From: a virus
Virus record (IMG/VR): IMGVR_UViG_3300046001_009672
Coordinates: 1-39,952 of that record
Reading direction: 5' to 3' (one strand)
DNA length: 39,952 bases
Below the pieces are notes generated by a model. The model was not told the origin of the DNA. It did not search any database and was given only the letters and a program-made list of their open reading frames with translations. Shown one piece after another: positions 13,145 through 20,958 of this stretch. The translations under genes were made by a program, and so were the position numbers. How positions within the stretch are numbered: the stretch's first letter is position 1; each line of letters begins with the position of its first letter.

Positions 13145-14824
13145 TTAAATTATTTCATATTCGATTTCTGTATCCGAAAGTCCCCAGGTGTCTGTATTAC
13201 GAGAAAACATTATATGATCATGCATCTCGTATTTATTGAAGTATTCTACCCACTCCCAAGCATCGTTGTATCTAGGGGGAGTTTTGTCTGCTGTCTCGTG
13301 TAAATCTTTAATATTTCCTCCTTGAGGTAAAATATTCTTATGAGACATATGATATAAGGGTAAGTTATAATGTGCTTCTAATTTATACCCATATAGTACT
13401 GCTTTTTTCTGGATGTTGGTGTCTATGAAGCATTTGTAGCACATATTTTCTTCAAATCCTCTTATTTTAAGAAATAAATTTCTAGTAGCTAATTGAAAAT
13501 CCCCGCAGCAATTTATTATACTATAATCATCATTAGGAGTTACTTTAGTAGGAAAGAATCTAGGAGAAGATGTCTTATTTAGATATTCCCTATACTCTTT
13601 TAGATTATATTGGTTTTTAATAACCTCAGAATATTCTATTTCTCTTCGACTTAGGGTATAAAATGTATTTTTATTACATGTTTTAAGAAAATTATTAAAA
13701 TCTTCTTTAAATGGAGGAATGATGTCTGATGTAGTGATTACTATCCATTCAGCATCTGTTCTTCTTAGTGCTATGTTTAGTGCTAAAGAATCATAACAAT
13801 TAGGGAGATCAGGGATATTTTCTGCTAATATGGAATGAATTTCTTTAGGTATGACTATATGTTTTAATCTATTAGTTTTAGGAAGTTCATCTAAAATTTC
13901 ATAAATAAAACTTTGAGTAGGAGAATTCCAATCTATATAAACAACTTCATCAAATGTTTCTAAAAGAGTAGTTAAATGTATAAGAAATCTTTCTTTTTCT
14001 TTATATCCATCATTTCTATTTGAAACAATAGCTGTAGTTTTACCTAAAACTATAGTAGGCAGATTATATTCATGTGTTTTTGATTTATGAAAGCAAAAAA
14101 AGTTACCATTATCTACTATGTTGTAAATATAATATTCAAATTCTTCTAAAGATAAAGGTCCTGTGCAGTCTGTTTTATTATCTAAAGGAGAAACATCATA
14201 TATTTCATATTCTAATAATTTTAAAACATCATAATAATCCTTAATTTCTTCTTTAGTCAATCCTTTAAATGCTTCTACCATTAAAACAGGTTTATTTTGT
14301 TTAATTAAAGAAAATAATGTTTTAAGTACTTCTTTATCATATCCTTCAGTATCTATTTTAATAAATTTAATTTTATCTAGTTCATCTTTATAATTTTCTA
14401 ATAAAAAATCATAAACATTTACCCCTGATACTTCTACAGGTGTTGAGTGAGCTTGCTTTATATGTTCTCCTAACTCAATATCATTAAAATTTCCTCCATT
14501 TGTGCCATTTCCCCATATGTTAGGATCAGTATAATAAAAAGTATAAGACTTAGTCTCTAAAGTGGCAGCATAGTTGTAAGGAATTATATTATAATTAGGA
14601 TTGTTTTTAGCATTTTGGTTTAATATTTGATATGTTTTGGGATTAGGCTCAAATGCTAAAACTTTTCCTCTAGGAACACAACTTCCAAATACTATACTAA
14701 AACTACCAACATGCGCCCCGATATCTAATACTATAGAATCTTGGGGAATTAGTTCTGAAAATTTTTTATGTCTAAACTGAAATGTTTCTAGGTTTAGATT
14801 CTCATGGAACGAGGGTGAAATCAT
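13145..14824 (-). CDS. FkbM methyltransferase fused to a glycosyltransferase-like domain
   Basis: A 559-residue two-domain protein. Residues about 25-245 match FkbM-type SAM methyltransferases: VLDIGAHVGSF (SAM-binding), AFEPNP, and FIKIDTEGYDKEVL. From about 255 the chain has a GT-A-like arrangement (TAIVSNRNDGY, EVVYIDWNS, EWIVITTSDIIPP, then CCGDFQLATRNLF). FkbM enzymes O-methylate sugars or other small acceptors, so the protein may add and then cap a sugar with a methyl group. The domain pair is unbroken, with no frameshift. The sugar is not known. Confidence 0.85.
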   Translation of the reverse strand: MISPSFHENLNLETFQFRHKKFSELIPQDSIVLDIGAHVGSFSIVFGSCVPRGKVLAFEPNPKTYQILNQNAKNNPNYNIIPYNYAATLETKSYTFYYTDPNIWGNGTNGGNFNDIELGEHIKQAHSTPVEVSGVNVYDFLLENYKDELDKIKFIKIDTEGYDKEVLKTLFSLIKQNKPVLMVEAFKGLTKEEIKDYYDVLKLLEYEIYDVSPLDNKTDCTGPLSLEEFEYYIYNIVDNGNFFCFHKSKTHEYNLPTIVLGKTTAIVSNRNDGYKEKERFLIHLTTLLETFDEVVYIDWNSPTQSFIYEILDELPKTNRLKHIVIPKEIHSILAENIPDLPNCYDSLALNIALRRTDAEWIVITTSDIIPPFKEDFNNFLKTCNKNTFYTLSRREIEYSEVIKNQYNLKEYREYLNKTSSPRFFPTKVTPNDDYSIINCCGDFQLATRNLFLKIRGFEENMCYKCFIDTNIQKKAVLYGYKLEAHYNLPLYHMSHKNILPQGGNIKDLHETADKTPPRYNDAWEWVEYFNKYEMHDHIMFSRNTDTWGLSDTEIEYEII

Positions 14825-14833
14825 ATTTAGATT

Positions 14834-15577
14834 TTATATTGTTGATACTCCTGATTTTTGTACTACAACAGTGGTACATTCTTGTGCAAATTTAATTGCT
14901 GATTCTATATTACTTGATTTAGCATATTCTGCTACTAAACCTGCTAAAAATGTATCTCCTGCCCCCGAAACATCTTTTACAGGAACATCTATTGTTGGGT
15001 AATTTTTATTTTGATAATTGCAACCATGTTTACCTCTTGTTTTTATAACTTTACTAAATAAAATAGAACTACTAGATAGTATTTCTTTATTTTGATTATA
15101 TTCAATGCTATTCAATTTTATAAATGTAATATTATCTGCCCAATTCCCCAATAGTTTTTTAGTATCTAAAAAAGTAAGAGGGTGTTGGGTTGAAATATAT
15201 TTAATATCTTCTTCATTTAAAAAACCTTTACAATAATCACTTATTACAATAGCATCATATTGTTTCCAATCTAATAGCGTTAAGTCATGATAAAAATTAA
15301 CATGTTCGCATTTATCATTTTCATCAACCCGTAAGAGCAAATGATTATATTTTGAGCAAACATATCTAATTTTTTTAATTTCAGTATGATTAGTTATAAA
15401 AGTTACTTCTGCTCCCAATGCTTTTAAATTTTCTACTACATTACCCGCCATTCCGGGGTTTGATTTCTCTATTTCGGGGACGATAATAGGGATGGGTGCC
15501 TCAGGGGCAAGCCTATTAACTTCTCCATATTTAAAAATGTCTATGCAGCTATCCCCTATAACTAGTATTTTACTCAT
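14834..15577 (-). CDS. HldE N-domain-like PfkB-family sugar kinase
   Basis: I use the ATG at 15575-15577; a TTG three codons upstream is less likely. The protein has 247 residues. It tracks the kinase domain of HldE/RfaE (D-glycero-beta-D-manno-heptose-7-phosphate kinase): NRLAPEAPIPII near 21-32, AGNVVENLKALGA, SDYCKG near 113-118, and the anion-hole plus catalytic Asp SGAGDTF (204-210). It is about 70 residues shorter than the usual domain, mostly through missing loops. The separate HldE C-domain-like gene at 28894-29283 may complete the pathway to an NDP-heptose. Other sugar phosphates are possible substrates. Eight-nt overlap with the upstream reductase. Confidence 0.82.
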   Translation of the reverse strand: MSKILVIGDSCIDIFKYGEVNRLAPEAPIPIIVPEIEKSNPGMAGNVVENLKALGAEVTFITNHTEIKKIRYVCSKYNHLLLRVDENDKCEHVNFYHDLTLLDWKQYDAIVISDYCKGFLNEEDIKYISTQHPLTFLDTKKLLGNWADNITFIKLNSIEYNQNKEILSSSSILFSKVIKTRGKHGCNYQNKNYPTIDVPVKDVSGAGDTFLAGLVAEYAKSSNIESAIKFAQECTTVVVQKSGVSTI

Positions 15578-16292
15578 ATATTTCAATTTTAATTTGTTTT
15601 TTATCGAAGCCTAGATTTTGTAAATTAGTTTTAGCTTGCTTAACCATTTCTTTCCATCCACATATAAAAAATTCTATGTCTAACCCATTGTAGGAATTAT
15701 TTTTTATTTGATTAAAATAATTATCTATTATAGATTCATATATTAAATGTACATACCCTTGTTTGTTCTCCCAAGGTTCTCTAGATAAAATAATATGATA
15801 TTTTAACTGAGGAAGATCTTTTTCTAATTGAGTCATTTCATTATAATATAATATATTATTTTTGTCTCGTGTCCCAAATACTAAGTGTATATCCCCTGTT
15901 TCAATATTATTTTCTCGTATATGCTCCAGCATAGATTTAAAAGGAGAAATACCAGTTCCGGTACAGATGAAAATATAATTTTTTTTAGTATTTTCTCCCA
16001 TTACCATTATTCCTGAGGGGCCGTCAAAATTAACTTCTGTTCCAATAGGAGATTTCCATAGATAATCAGTGCCCTTCCCTCCAGGCTTTTTAACTATGAT
16101 TAATTCATAAGTGTCTTGAGATGGAGAATTAGCAATTGAATAGTGTCTGATTCTACGAGAAGGTTTTTCATCAATAGGTAAATCTAAGGATATAAATTGT
16201 CCTGGTTGGAAAAAGGATTTTGATTCTGGTTTAAAATAGAAGCGGTTAGTAGTAGCTGTTTCTTTGATTATATTAATTAGTTTTGCTTTCAT
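15570..16292 (-). CDS. Ferredoxin/flavodoxin-NADP reductase-like flavoprotein
   Basis: A 240-residue FNR-type enzyme: FAD-binding RxYS motif (R49-H-Y-S52), a second flavin loop (KPGGKGT), and the NAD(P)-binding TGTGISP at 111-117 with FFICGWKEM near the end. It moves electrons between NAD(P)H and a carrier through FAD. It has no 2Fe-2S domain. In this cluster it might supply electrons to the radical-SAM enzyme through a host flavodoxin or ferredoxin, or to a sugar C3-deoxygenation step. Overlaps the nucleosidase gene by 20 nt. Confidence 0.85.
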   Translation of the reverse strand: MKAKLINIIKETATTNRFYFKPESKSFFQPGQFISLDLPIDEKPSRRIRHYSIANSPSQDTYELIIVKKPGGKGTDYLWKSPIGTEVNFDGPSGIMVMGENTKKNYIFICTGTGISPFKSMLEHIRENNIETGDIHLVFGTRDKNNILYYNEMTQLEKDLPQLKYHIILSREPWENKQGYVHLIYESIIDNYFNQIKNNSYNGLDIEFFICGWKEMVKQAKTNLQNLGFDKKQIKIEIYE

Positions 16293-16839
16293 TTAAAATG
16301 TCTTTTATTTTGTTAAAACCTATTTTACAATTTTCTTTCCAATCACTCGCATTTCCATCATCACTAACCCATTTGTATGAACTAAATTTTATATTAAAAC
16401 GTTTACAAACCTTAGCAATAGCAAAACATTCCATATCAAAGACAGAACATTTATTTATCATTTCCAAATACTTCTCAGAGTATTTTGATTTTTGTTTTTC
16501 ATCATAGAAATAATCTGTAGTAAAACAAGTATTATTATTCTTTGAATCTAGTATTATCTGATAGCTTGATGGTTCAAAGGGAGTATGACCATATTCTGCT
16601 ATGGGAGTAGGATCAATATCTTGGAATGTTTGACCTATTTTGATTATTTCTCCTGCCTTATGTTTTAATGAACCGCAAGACCCTATATTAATTATTTCTT
16701 TATAACCCTGGTTAAATGCAGTGTAAGCAGCCATCGATGCATTAATTTTACCCACACCACTAAAGATAACAGGATTTCCTAGTATCATACCCTGTGTCTC
16801 TACTTCATCAGGAACAGCTACTATAAAAACTTTATTCAT
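16273..16839 (-). CDS. MTA/SAH nucleosidase-like enzyme (PNP/UDP family)
   Basis: A 188-residue protein of the nucleoside phosphorylase family. GVGKINASMAAY, NIGSCGSL and the ribose/catalytic motif FDMECFAIA (E in DME) appear in order, then VSDDGN with the catalytic Asp position of methylthioadenosine/S-adenosylhomocysteine nucleosidases. It would cleave MTA, SAH or 5-prime-deoxyadenosine to adenine. It is shorter than E. coli MTAN (about 230). The adjacent adenine phosphoribosyltransferase (8-nt overlap) would take up the released adenine, which supports this substrate class. Confidence 0.82.
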   Translation of the reverse strand: MNKVFIVAVPDEVETQGMILGNPVIFSGVGKINASMAAYTAFNQGYKEIINIGSCGSLKHKAGEIIKIGQTFQDIDPTPIAEYGHTPFEPSSYQIILDSKNNNTCFTTDYFYDEKQKSKYSEKYLEMINKCSVFDMECFAIAKVCKRFNIKFSSYKWVSDDGNASDWKENCKIGFNKIKDILNESKTN

Positions 16840-17317
16840 ATTTAATTAAACTTTTAACGTTATTAGGTTTATGCAAAAATGCTAAATCAATGAGTACCAC
16901 TTTATCTATTACTTGATACCCCGCTTTTACACATAACTGCTCAACAGCATCCATTGTCCCCCCAGTAGCATATACATCATCTACTATTACAACTTTACCA
17001 TTGCCTTCCTGGATTTCTAGAGTGTCATTCCCATATTCTAGATCATATTTAATAGAAATGCAAGGAGGGGGTAATTTGCCTTTTTTGCGGACTATTTTTA
17101 AACCATTTTGGGTCTTACTAGCCATAGCAGAAGCGAATATAAATCCCCTAGAATCTATACCTATAAAATAATCTGGTTTATGGACTAGATTAAGCATCTT
17201 AATTATAGCTCTATCAAATATTTCTCCATTAGCTAGTAAAGGTTGTATATCCTTAAATATAATTCCTGGTTTAGGAAAATCAGGTACATCGTTAATATAA
17301 TTTTTAAAATCAAGCAT
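16832..17317 (-). CDS. apt: Adenine phosphoribosyltransferase
   Basis: A 161-residue enzyme close to bacterial APRT in length and order: the N-terminal DVPDFPKPGIIFKDI at 10-24, FIGIDSRGFIFASA, and the PRPP-binding VDDVYATGGT at 112-121. It turns adenine plus PRPP into AMP. I chose the ATG at 17315-17317 over a GTG one codon upstream. Eight-nt overlap with the upstream RmlC-like gene and 8 nt with the nucleosidase gene, so the two adenine enzymes are probably translated together. Confidence 0.92.
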   Translation of the reverse strand: MLDFKNYINDVPDFPKPGIIFKDIQPLLANGEIFDRAIIKMLNLVHKPDYFIGIDSRGFIFASAMASKTQNGLKIVRKKGKLPPPCISIKYDLEYGNDTLEIQEGNGKVVIVDDVYATGGTMDAVEQLCVKAGYQVIDKVVLIDLAFLHKPNNVKSLIKYE

Positions 17318-17786
17318 CACGTGAAGATAATATAGGGTTTTGGGTTGGCCAATATATTTTTATTTTTGGATCATTCCATTTTAAGGAAAACTGATCTTTA
17401 ACATCTGGGTATTCTCCAGGGTATGACCATTTGTAAAAAAATGTAGCTTCATCACTTAGAACTAGATGGCCATTGGCAAACATAGGGGGTATTAAAATTG
17501 ATTTTTTATTTTTTGATGATAAAATTATAGAATCCCATTTTAAATAATTAGGAGATTCAGGTTTATTATCTACTACTACTAAATAAACTTCACCAGCTAA
17601 ACAGGATATATGTTTCCATGATTTAAAATCACCATGTAATCCTCTTAGAACATGTTTTCGAGAAATAGAAACTTTATCATGATTAAAAGTTAAATCACTA
17701 TCTTCTTGTTTAAATAGGGTATAAAGTTCTCCTCTATAGTCCTCAAATGAATCCGGTTGAAAGATCTTTACTTCAGGAAATATCAT
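17310..17786 (-). CDS. RmlC-like dTDP-sugar 3,5-epimerase
   Basis: A 158-residue cupin of the RmlC family: ISRKHVLRGLHGDFKSWKHI holds the RGLH histidine and the Lys/His that contact substrate, with a later IPPMFANGHLVLSDEATF and WNDP near 135. RmlC epimerises C3 and/or C5 of 4-keto-6-deoxy NDP-sugars. Some residues of the second active-site loop are unusual, so single-carbon epimerisation is possible. It follows the ColD-like gene with a 4-nt overlap (ATGA), implying the same pathway. Confidence 0.85.
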   Translation of the reverse strand: MIFPEVKIFQPDSFEDYRGELYTLFKQEDSDLTFNHDKVSISRKHVLRGLHGDFKSWKHISCLAGEVYLVVVDNKPESPNYLKWDSIILSSKNKKSILIPPMFANGHLVLSDEATFFYKWSYPGEYPDVKDQFSLKWNDPKIKIYWPTQNPILSSRDA

Positions 17787-18955
17787 AAATTGTTTAATAT
17801 ATTAATCAATGTATCTATTTTTTCTTGGGGTAATGAAGGATAGTTTCCAATGTACCAACCAAAATTATGAACATGTTCTATATTAGGATAATTATTAAAA
17901 TCATAATTAAATTGTTTCATAAAAGGTTGTCTCATTTGATTTCCTCCTCCTGATAAGCCTCTTCTAAATTCTATTCCTTCTTTTTTTAGGGTAGCTTCTA
18001 AATGGTTTCTTTTTTCAAATGAGGATTCTTTTAGTATTACTATAAAAGCATAGTTACATTGACCTTTTAAATTTATATCTGTAATATATTTTTTAGAATC
18101 TAATTTAGACATAAAATAATTAAAATTAGATATTCTTTGCTTATTATTTTTATCTAATCGAGGCAATTGATTTAATCCAATCACTGCATTAATCTCTGTA
18201 CTCCTAAAATTATGAGCAGGTCTAATAAATATAAAATCAGAATTTAAATCGGGATTAGCATCAATAATTTCTTGTTTCATTTCATTATTGGTCATTTCTC
18301 TCATCATACCATGAGAACGTAAAGCTCTACATATTTGGTAGAATTTTTCATCATTAGTACAAATCATCCCTCCTTCAATAGTGGACATATGGTGAGCAAA
18401 ATAAAAACTAAAATTAGAAGCAAAACCAAAATTACCTACTTTAATATCATTGAATGTAGTTCCATGTGATTCACAAACATCTTCAATAAGTAAAATATTT
18501 TTTTCTTTACACAATTGAAGAAGATCCTCAGTTAAACCATTAATTCCTAAAACATGAGTTAAAAATATAGCTCGTGTATCAGGAGTAATTGCTTTTTTTA
18601 ATTTATCTAAATCAAAAGACAGATTATTTAGATTTATATCTACAAATACTGGGCTAAATCCGGCGAACATGACAGAAGATACATCTGAGATCCAGGTTAA
18701 TGGGGGGATAATAATTTCTCCATCACCATATAGATGTTTTAGGGCTAGCATAGTCAGCTCATTAGCTGAAGCCCCAGAATTGACCATTAAATTATATTTA
18801 GTTCCTAACCATTCTCCCCACTTATTTTCAAATTCAACTACTTTAGGGCCATTAGTAAGTTTAGGGATTTGATCTTGATTTAAGAAATCAACTATAGAAT
18901 TAACATCATCCCTAGTGATGTTATCATCCATTAAAGGTAAGTAATAATTGTTCAT
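17783..18955 (-). CDS. ColD-like PLP enzyme: sugar 3-dehydratase type with catalytic Lys replaced by His
   Basis: A 390-residue DegT/DnrJ/EryC1-fold enzyme. The usual Schiff-base lysine of SFxxxK is His188 in FSFYFAHHMSTIEGG (182-196), the change that defines GDP-4-keto-6-deoxymannose 3-dehydratase (ColD) and RfbH/AscC. No Cys-rich 2Fe-2S insert as in RfbH is seen; the region after RSHGMM continues to HNFRSTEINAVIG with few cysteines. ColD removes the C3 hydroxyl of a 4-keto-6-deoxy sugar. Length matches ColD (388). Donor nucleotide cannot be told. It sits among split E1-like subunits and an RmlC-like epimerase. Confidence 0.87.
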   Translation of the reverse strand: MNNYYLPLMDDNITRDDVNSIVDFLNQDQIPKLTNGPKVVEFENKWGEWLGTKYNLMVNSGASANELTMLALKHLYGDGEIIIPPLTWISDVSSVMFAGFSPVFVDINLNNLSFDLDKLKKAITPDTRAIFLTHVLGINGLTEDLLQLCKEKNILLIEDVCESHGTTFNDIKVGNFGFASNFSFYFAHHMSTIEGGMICTNDEKFYQICRALRSHGMMREMTNNEMKQEIIDANPDLNSDFIFIRPAHNFRSTEINAVIGLNQLPRLDKNNKQRISNFNYFMSKLDSKKYITDINLKGQCNYAFIVILKESSFEKRNHLEATLKKEGIEFRRGLSGGGNQMRQPFMKQFNYDFNNYPNIEHVHNFGWYIGNYPSLPQEKIDTLINILNNL

Positions 18956-18967
18956 ATTTATTTTTAA

Positions 18968-19504
18968 TTATTTTTCTCCGTAATAATCACCCCATTCTAC
19001 TAATATAGTTGGTCGGTTATCTGTTCTTTCATAAGCATATTGGAATGCTTCAAATATTTGGTAAGGTTCATCTAAACGAATAATATCAACCCAATCACAC
19101 ATAGCTTTAAAACCAGCAGTAAAATCAGCAATATGCTGGTGTTGGGGATGAAGAGGACGTTGTGAACCAATTGATGTTCTTATAATTACTTTAGGAGTAT
19201 AACCACCACTAGACATAATTTTTATTTTATCTAAGTGATTTATTACCTGATTGGCGGCTAATAGTAAAAAATTCCAGCGTGGATATATTGAAATGGGTAC
19301 AGTTCCATTCATAGCCATTCCTATAGTAATTCCCATCTGCATGTCTTCATTAACAGGCATTTCAAGCATTTTGCTTCTATCTACATCTTTAAGAGTATTT
19401 GTAATAGCTGTACCAGCATATTCAACTGCTTGTCCTAAAAATAATGTATTAGGCTTTTCATTAAGCCAATCCATTGAGCGTTTTAATTCATCAAAATATT
19501 TCAT
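18968..19504 (-). CDS. Thiamine-diphosphate enzyme, E1-beta-like (pyrimidine-binding) subunit
   Basis: A 178-residue protein matching the pyrimidine-binding domain of E1-beta/transketolase: LFLGQAVEYAGTA, EMPVNEDMQMGITIGMAMNG (Glu53 in the position that activates the thiamine ring), SIYPRWNFLL and the SQRPLHPQHQ loop. It lacks the C-terminal transketolase-C domain of full-length E1-beta (about 325 residues). It pairs with the E1-alpha-like gene 2 nt upstream. In sugar clusters such split subunits add a two-carbon branch (avilamycin AviB1/AviB2), so a branched sugar is a plausible product. Confidence 0.84.
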   Translation of the reverse strand: MKYFDELKRSMDWLNEKPNTLFLGQAVEYAGTAITNTLKDVDRSKMLEMPVNEDMQMGITIGMAMNGTVPISIYPRWNFLLLAANQVINHLDKIKIMSSGGYTPKVIIRTSIGSQRPLHPQHQHIADFTAGFKAMCDWVDIIRLDEPYQIFEAFQYAYERTDNRPTILVEWGDYYGEK

Positions 19505-19506
19505 AA

Positions 19507-20112
19507 TTAAAATTGAATTCGTTTCCCCGCACCCGCGTGTGGGTATTTAGTTTGATATTTATAATAGATAATTTTACGAGTTTCTTTAGCAAAATAAAGT
19601 TCATCAGTATTCCAAACTTTATATGTTTCTGTGCATACAGATTTACCATTATCTTCAATTATATAAGTAATAGGTAAATCATGATTAATAGAATATTTCC
19701 AATTCTCAAAGAAAGTACCAGTTTCAGATGTCATTTCTCCAACAAAACACCAAACATGGTTACTACCTCCTTTGCGTTTAATATCTAAAGCAACACCTGT
19801 TGCTATAGGAATATTACCTGTTACTATAGCAGAGGAATAAATATTATATTCAGGATAACATAAAGTAATAGATTTACCATCTAAAATATCTTGCTTTAAC
19901 TGCTCAGGAGGAACCCCTTTAAGTAAACATTGATAATGAGATCTCCAAGTACAAAAAATCCAATCTTCATCTTTTATATTTTGAAAGATTTGAATTATTT
20001 GTTCTTCATTTCCATCATATAAATGAATGGGAGCCTTAATCATAGCATTATTAAAACATTCCGCTATGTCTGTTTCAAAATCTATTAATTGATTTTTGTT
20101 TAATTTATTCAT
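19507..20112 (-). CDS. Thiamine-diphosphate enzyme, E1-alpha-like (pyrophosphate-binding) subunit
   Basis: A 201-residue protein related to E1-alpha. It keeps CTWRSHYQCLLKG (54-66, like YRDHG...G), PIATGVALDIKRKG and the cofactor motif region FVGEMTSETGTFFENW...LPITYIIEDNG (123-156). The usual GDG is GEM here, so the Mg-binding Asp is Glu126, with the Asn of the motif kept (Asn155). It is shorter than normal E1-alpha (about 330). Reaction probably involves a keto-acid donor such as pyruvate, but that is inferred from family only. Overlaps the upstream glycosyltransferase by 8 nt. Confidence 0.82.
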   Translation of the reverse strand: MNKLNKNQLIDFETDIAECFNNAMIKAPIHLYDGNEEQIIQIFQNIKDEDWIFCTWRSHYQCLLKGVPPEQLKQDILDGKSITLCYPEYNIYSSAIVTGNIPIATGVALDIKRKGGSNHVWCFVGEMTSETGTFFENWKYSINHDLPITYIIEDNGKSVCTETYKVWNTDELYFAKETRKIIYYKYQTKYPHAGAGKRIQF

Positions 20113-20920
20113 TGATTAAAAATTTTTTTCTTTTTTCCCACATTTTTGTAAAATTATCATCTACATCCCAAAAAGAATATAAACTACCATCTATATTAAT
20201 TGTAGCATTTTTTTTATAACTTTTTTCTACTCGTTTAGATATATCATCTTGTTCTATTCTTTTATTATGTACGCTATAATGTATGATTTTTATAATATCA
20301 ATAGTAGATATTATATAAAATTTATTTGAATTTAATATAAGTTCATATAAAATAGTATCACCCCCCCAAGTTGGTATTTCTCTAGGATAAAATTCATCTA
20401 AGTCTTTACAATAATTAGAAGATAATATAGGGAAACAACAACTTAAATCTCTATGCGAGTTAATGGATTCACCATTTTCATTAAAATGAGTATCATCATT
20501 TATTCTGAAATAGTAATATTTTTTATTGGTTTCTATATTAGAAAATATATCAGGTAATGCTTCCATTATTGCTGAATAAAAATATCCATCCCAGTTTTCG
20601 TTAGCAATAGCACAATCATTGCCTAATATCCAAGTAAAATAAGAATCGGAAGCTAATTTTAATCCTAAATCATAATAATCATTAGGTAAATCTAATTCCT
20701 CTTTTTGTTTTCTACTAACAAACTTAAAATCATAAGTTATTTGAGAAGATATTTCATGAAATAAATCTAATGTTTGTTTATCATCGTGATCACAAATAGA
20801 AATAACTTCAATCCAATCTTTATTATAGGTTTTTTCTTCTATTGATAGAAGTAATTTTTTAACTAAATCATATCTACCTCGAGATGGAAATATAATAGTA
20901 ATTAATTTTTCTTTATTCAT
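20105..20920 (-). CDS. GT-A-fold glycosyltransferase-like protein
   Basis: A 271-residue protein starting TIIFPSRGRYDLVKKLLLSI, as in GT2-type transferases, with a nucleotide-pocket-like ICDHDD and a GND (WILGNDCA) near 110-120 plus RINDDTHF near 153-160. It belongs with the PSR-start transferase at 12348. No membrane segment. Donor unknown. It is the first gene of a unit with its own promoter just upstream and leads into the E1-like pair. Confidence 0.8.
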   Translation of the reverse strand: MNKEKLITIIFPSRGRYDLVKKLLLSIEEKTYNKDWIEVISICDHDDKQTLDLFHEISSQITYDFKFVSRKQKEELDLPNDYYDLGLKLASDSYFTWILGNDCAIANENWDGYFYSAIMEALPDIFSNIETNKKYYYFRINDDTHFNENGESINSHRDLSCCFPILSSNYCKDLDEFYPREIPTWGGDTILYELILNSNKFYIISTIDIIKIIHYSVHNKRIEQDDISKRVEKSYKKNATINIDGSLYSFWDVDDNFTKMWEKRKKFLINE

Positions 20921-20925
20921 ATAGT

Positions 20926-20957
20926 GAATATAATTAAAAATTCTTAAAAAGCCAAAT
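20926..20957 (-). promoter_or_regulatory. Promoter inside the glycan cluster
   Basis: ATTTGG (20952-20957), 17 bases, ATTATATTC (20926-20934) on the minus strand. The -33 box starts just past the stop codon of the 284-residue gene. The -7 box is close to but not identical with TGTATATTT. Confidence 0.6.
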
Positions 20958-20958
20958 T

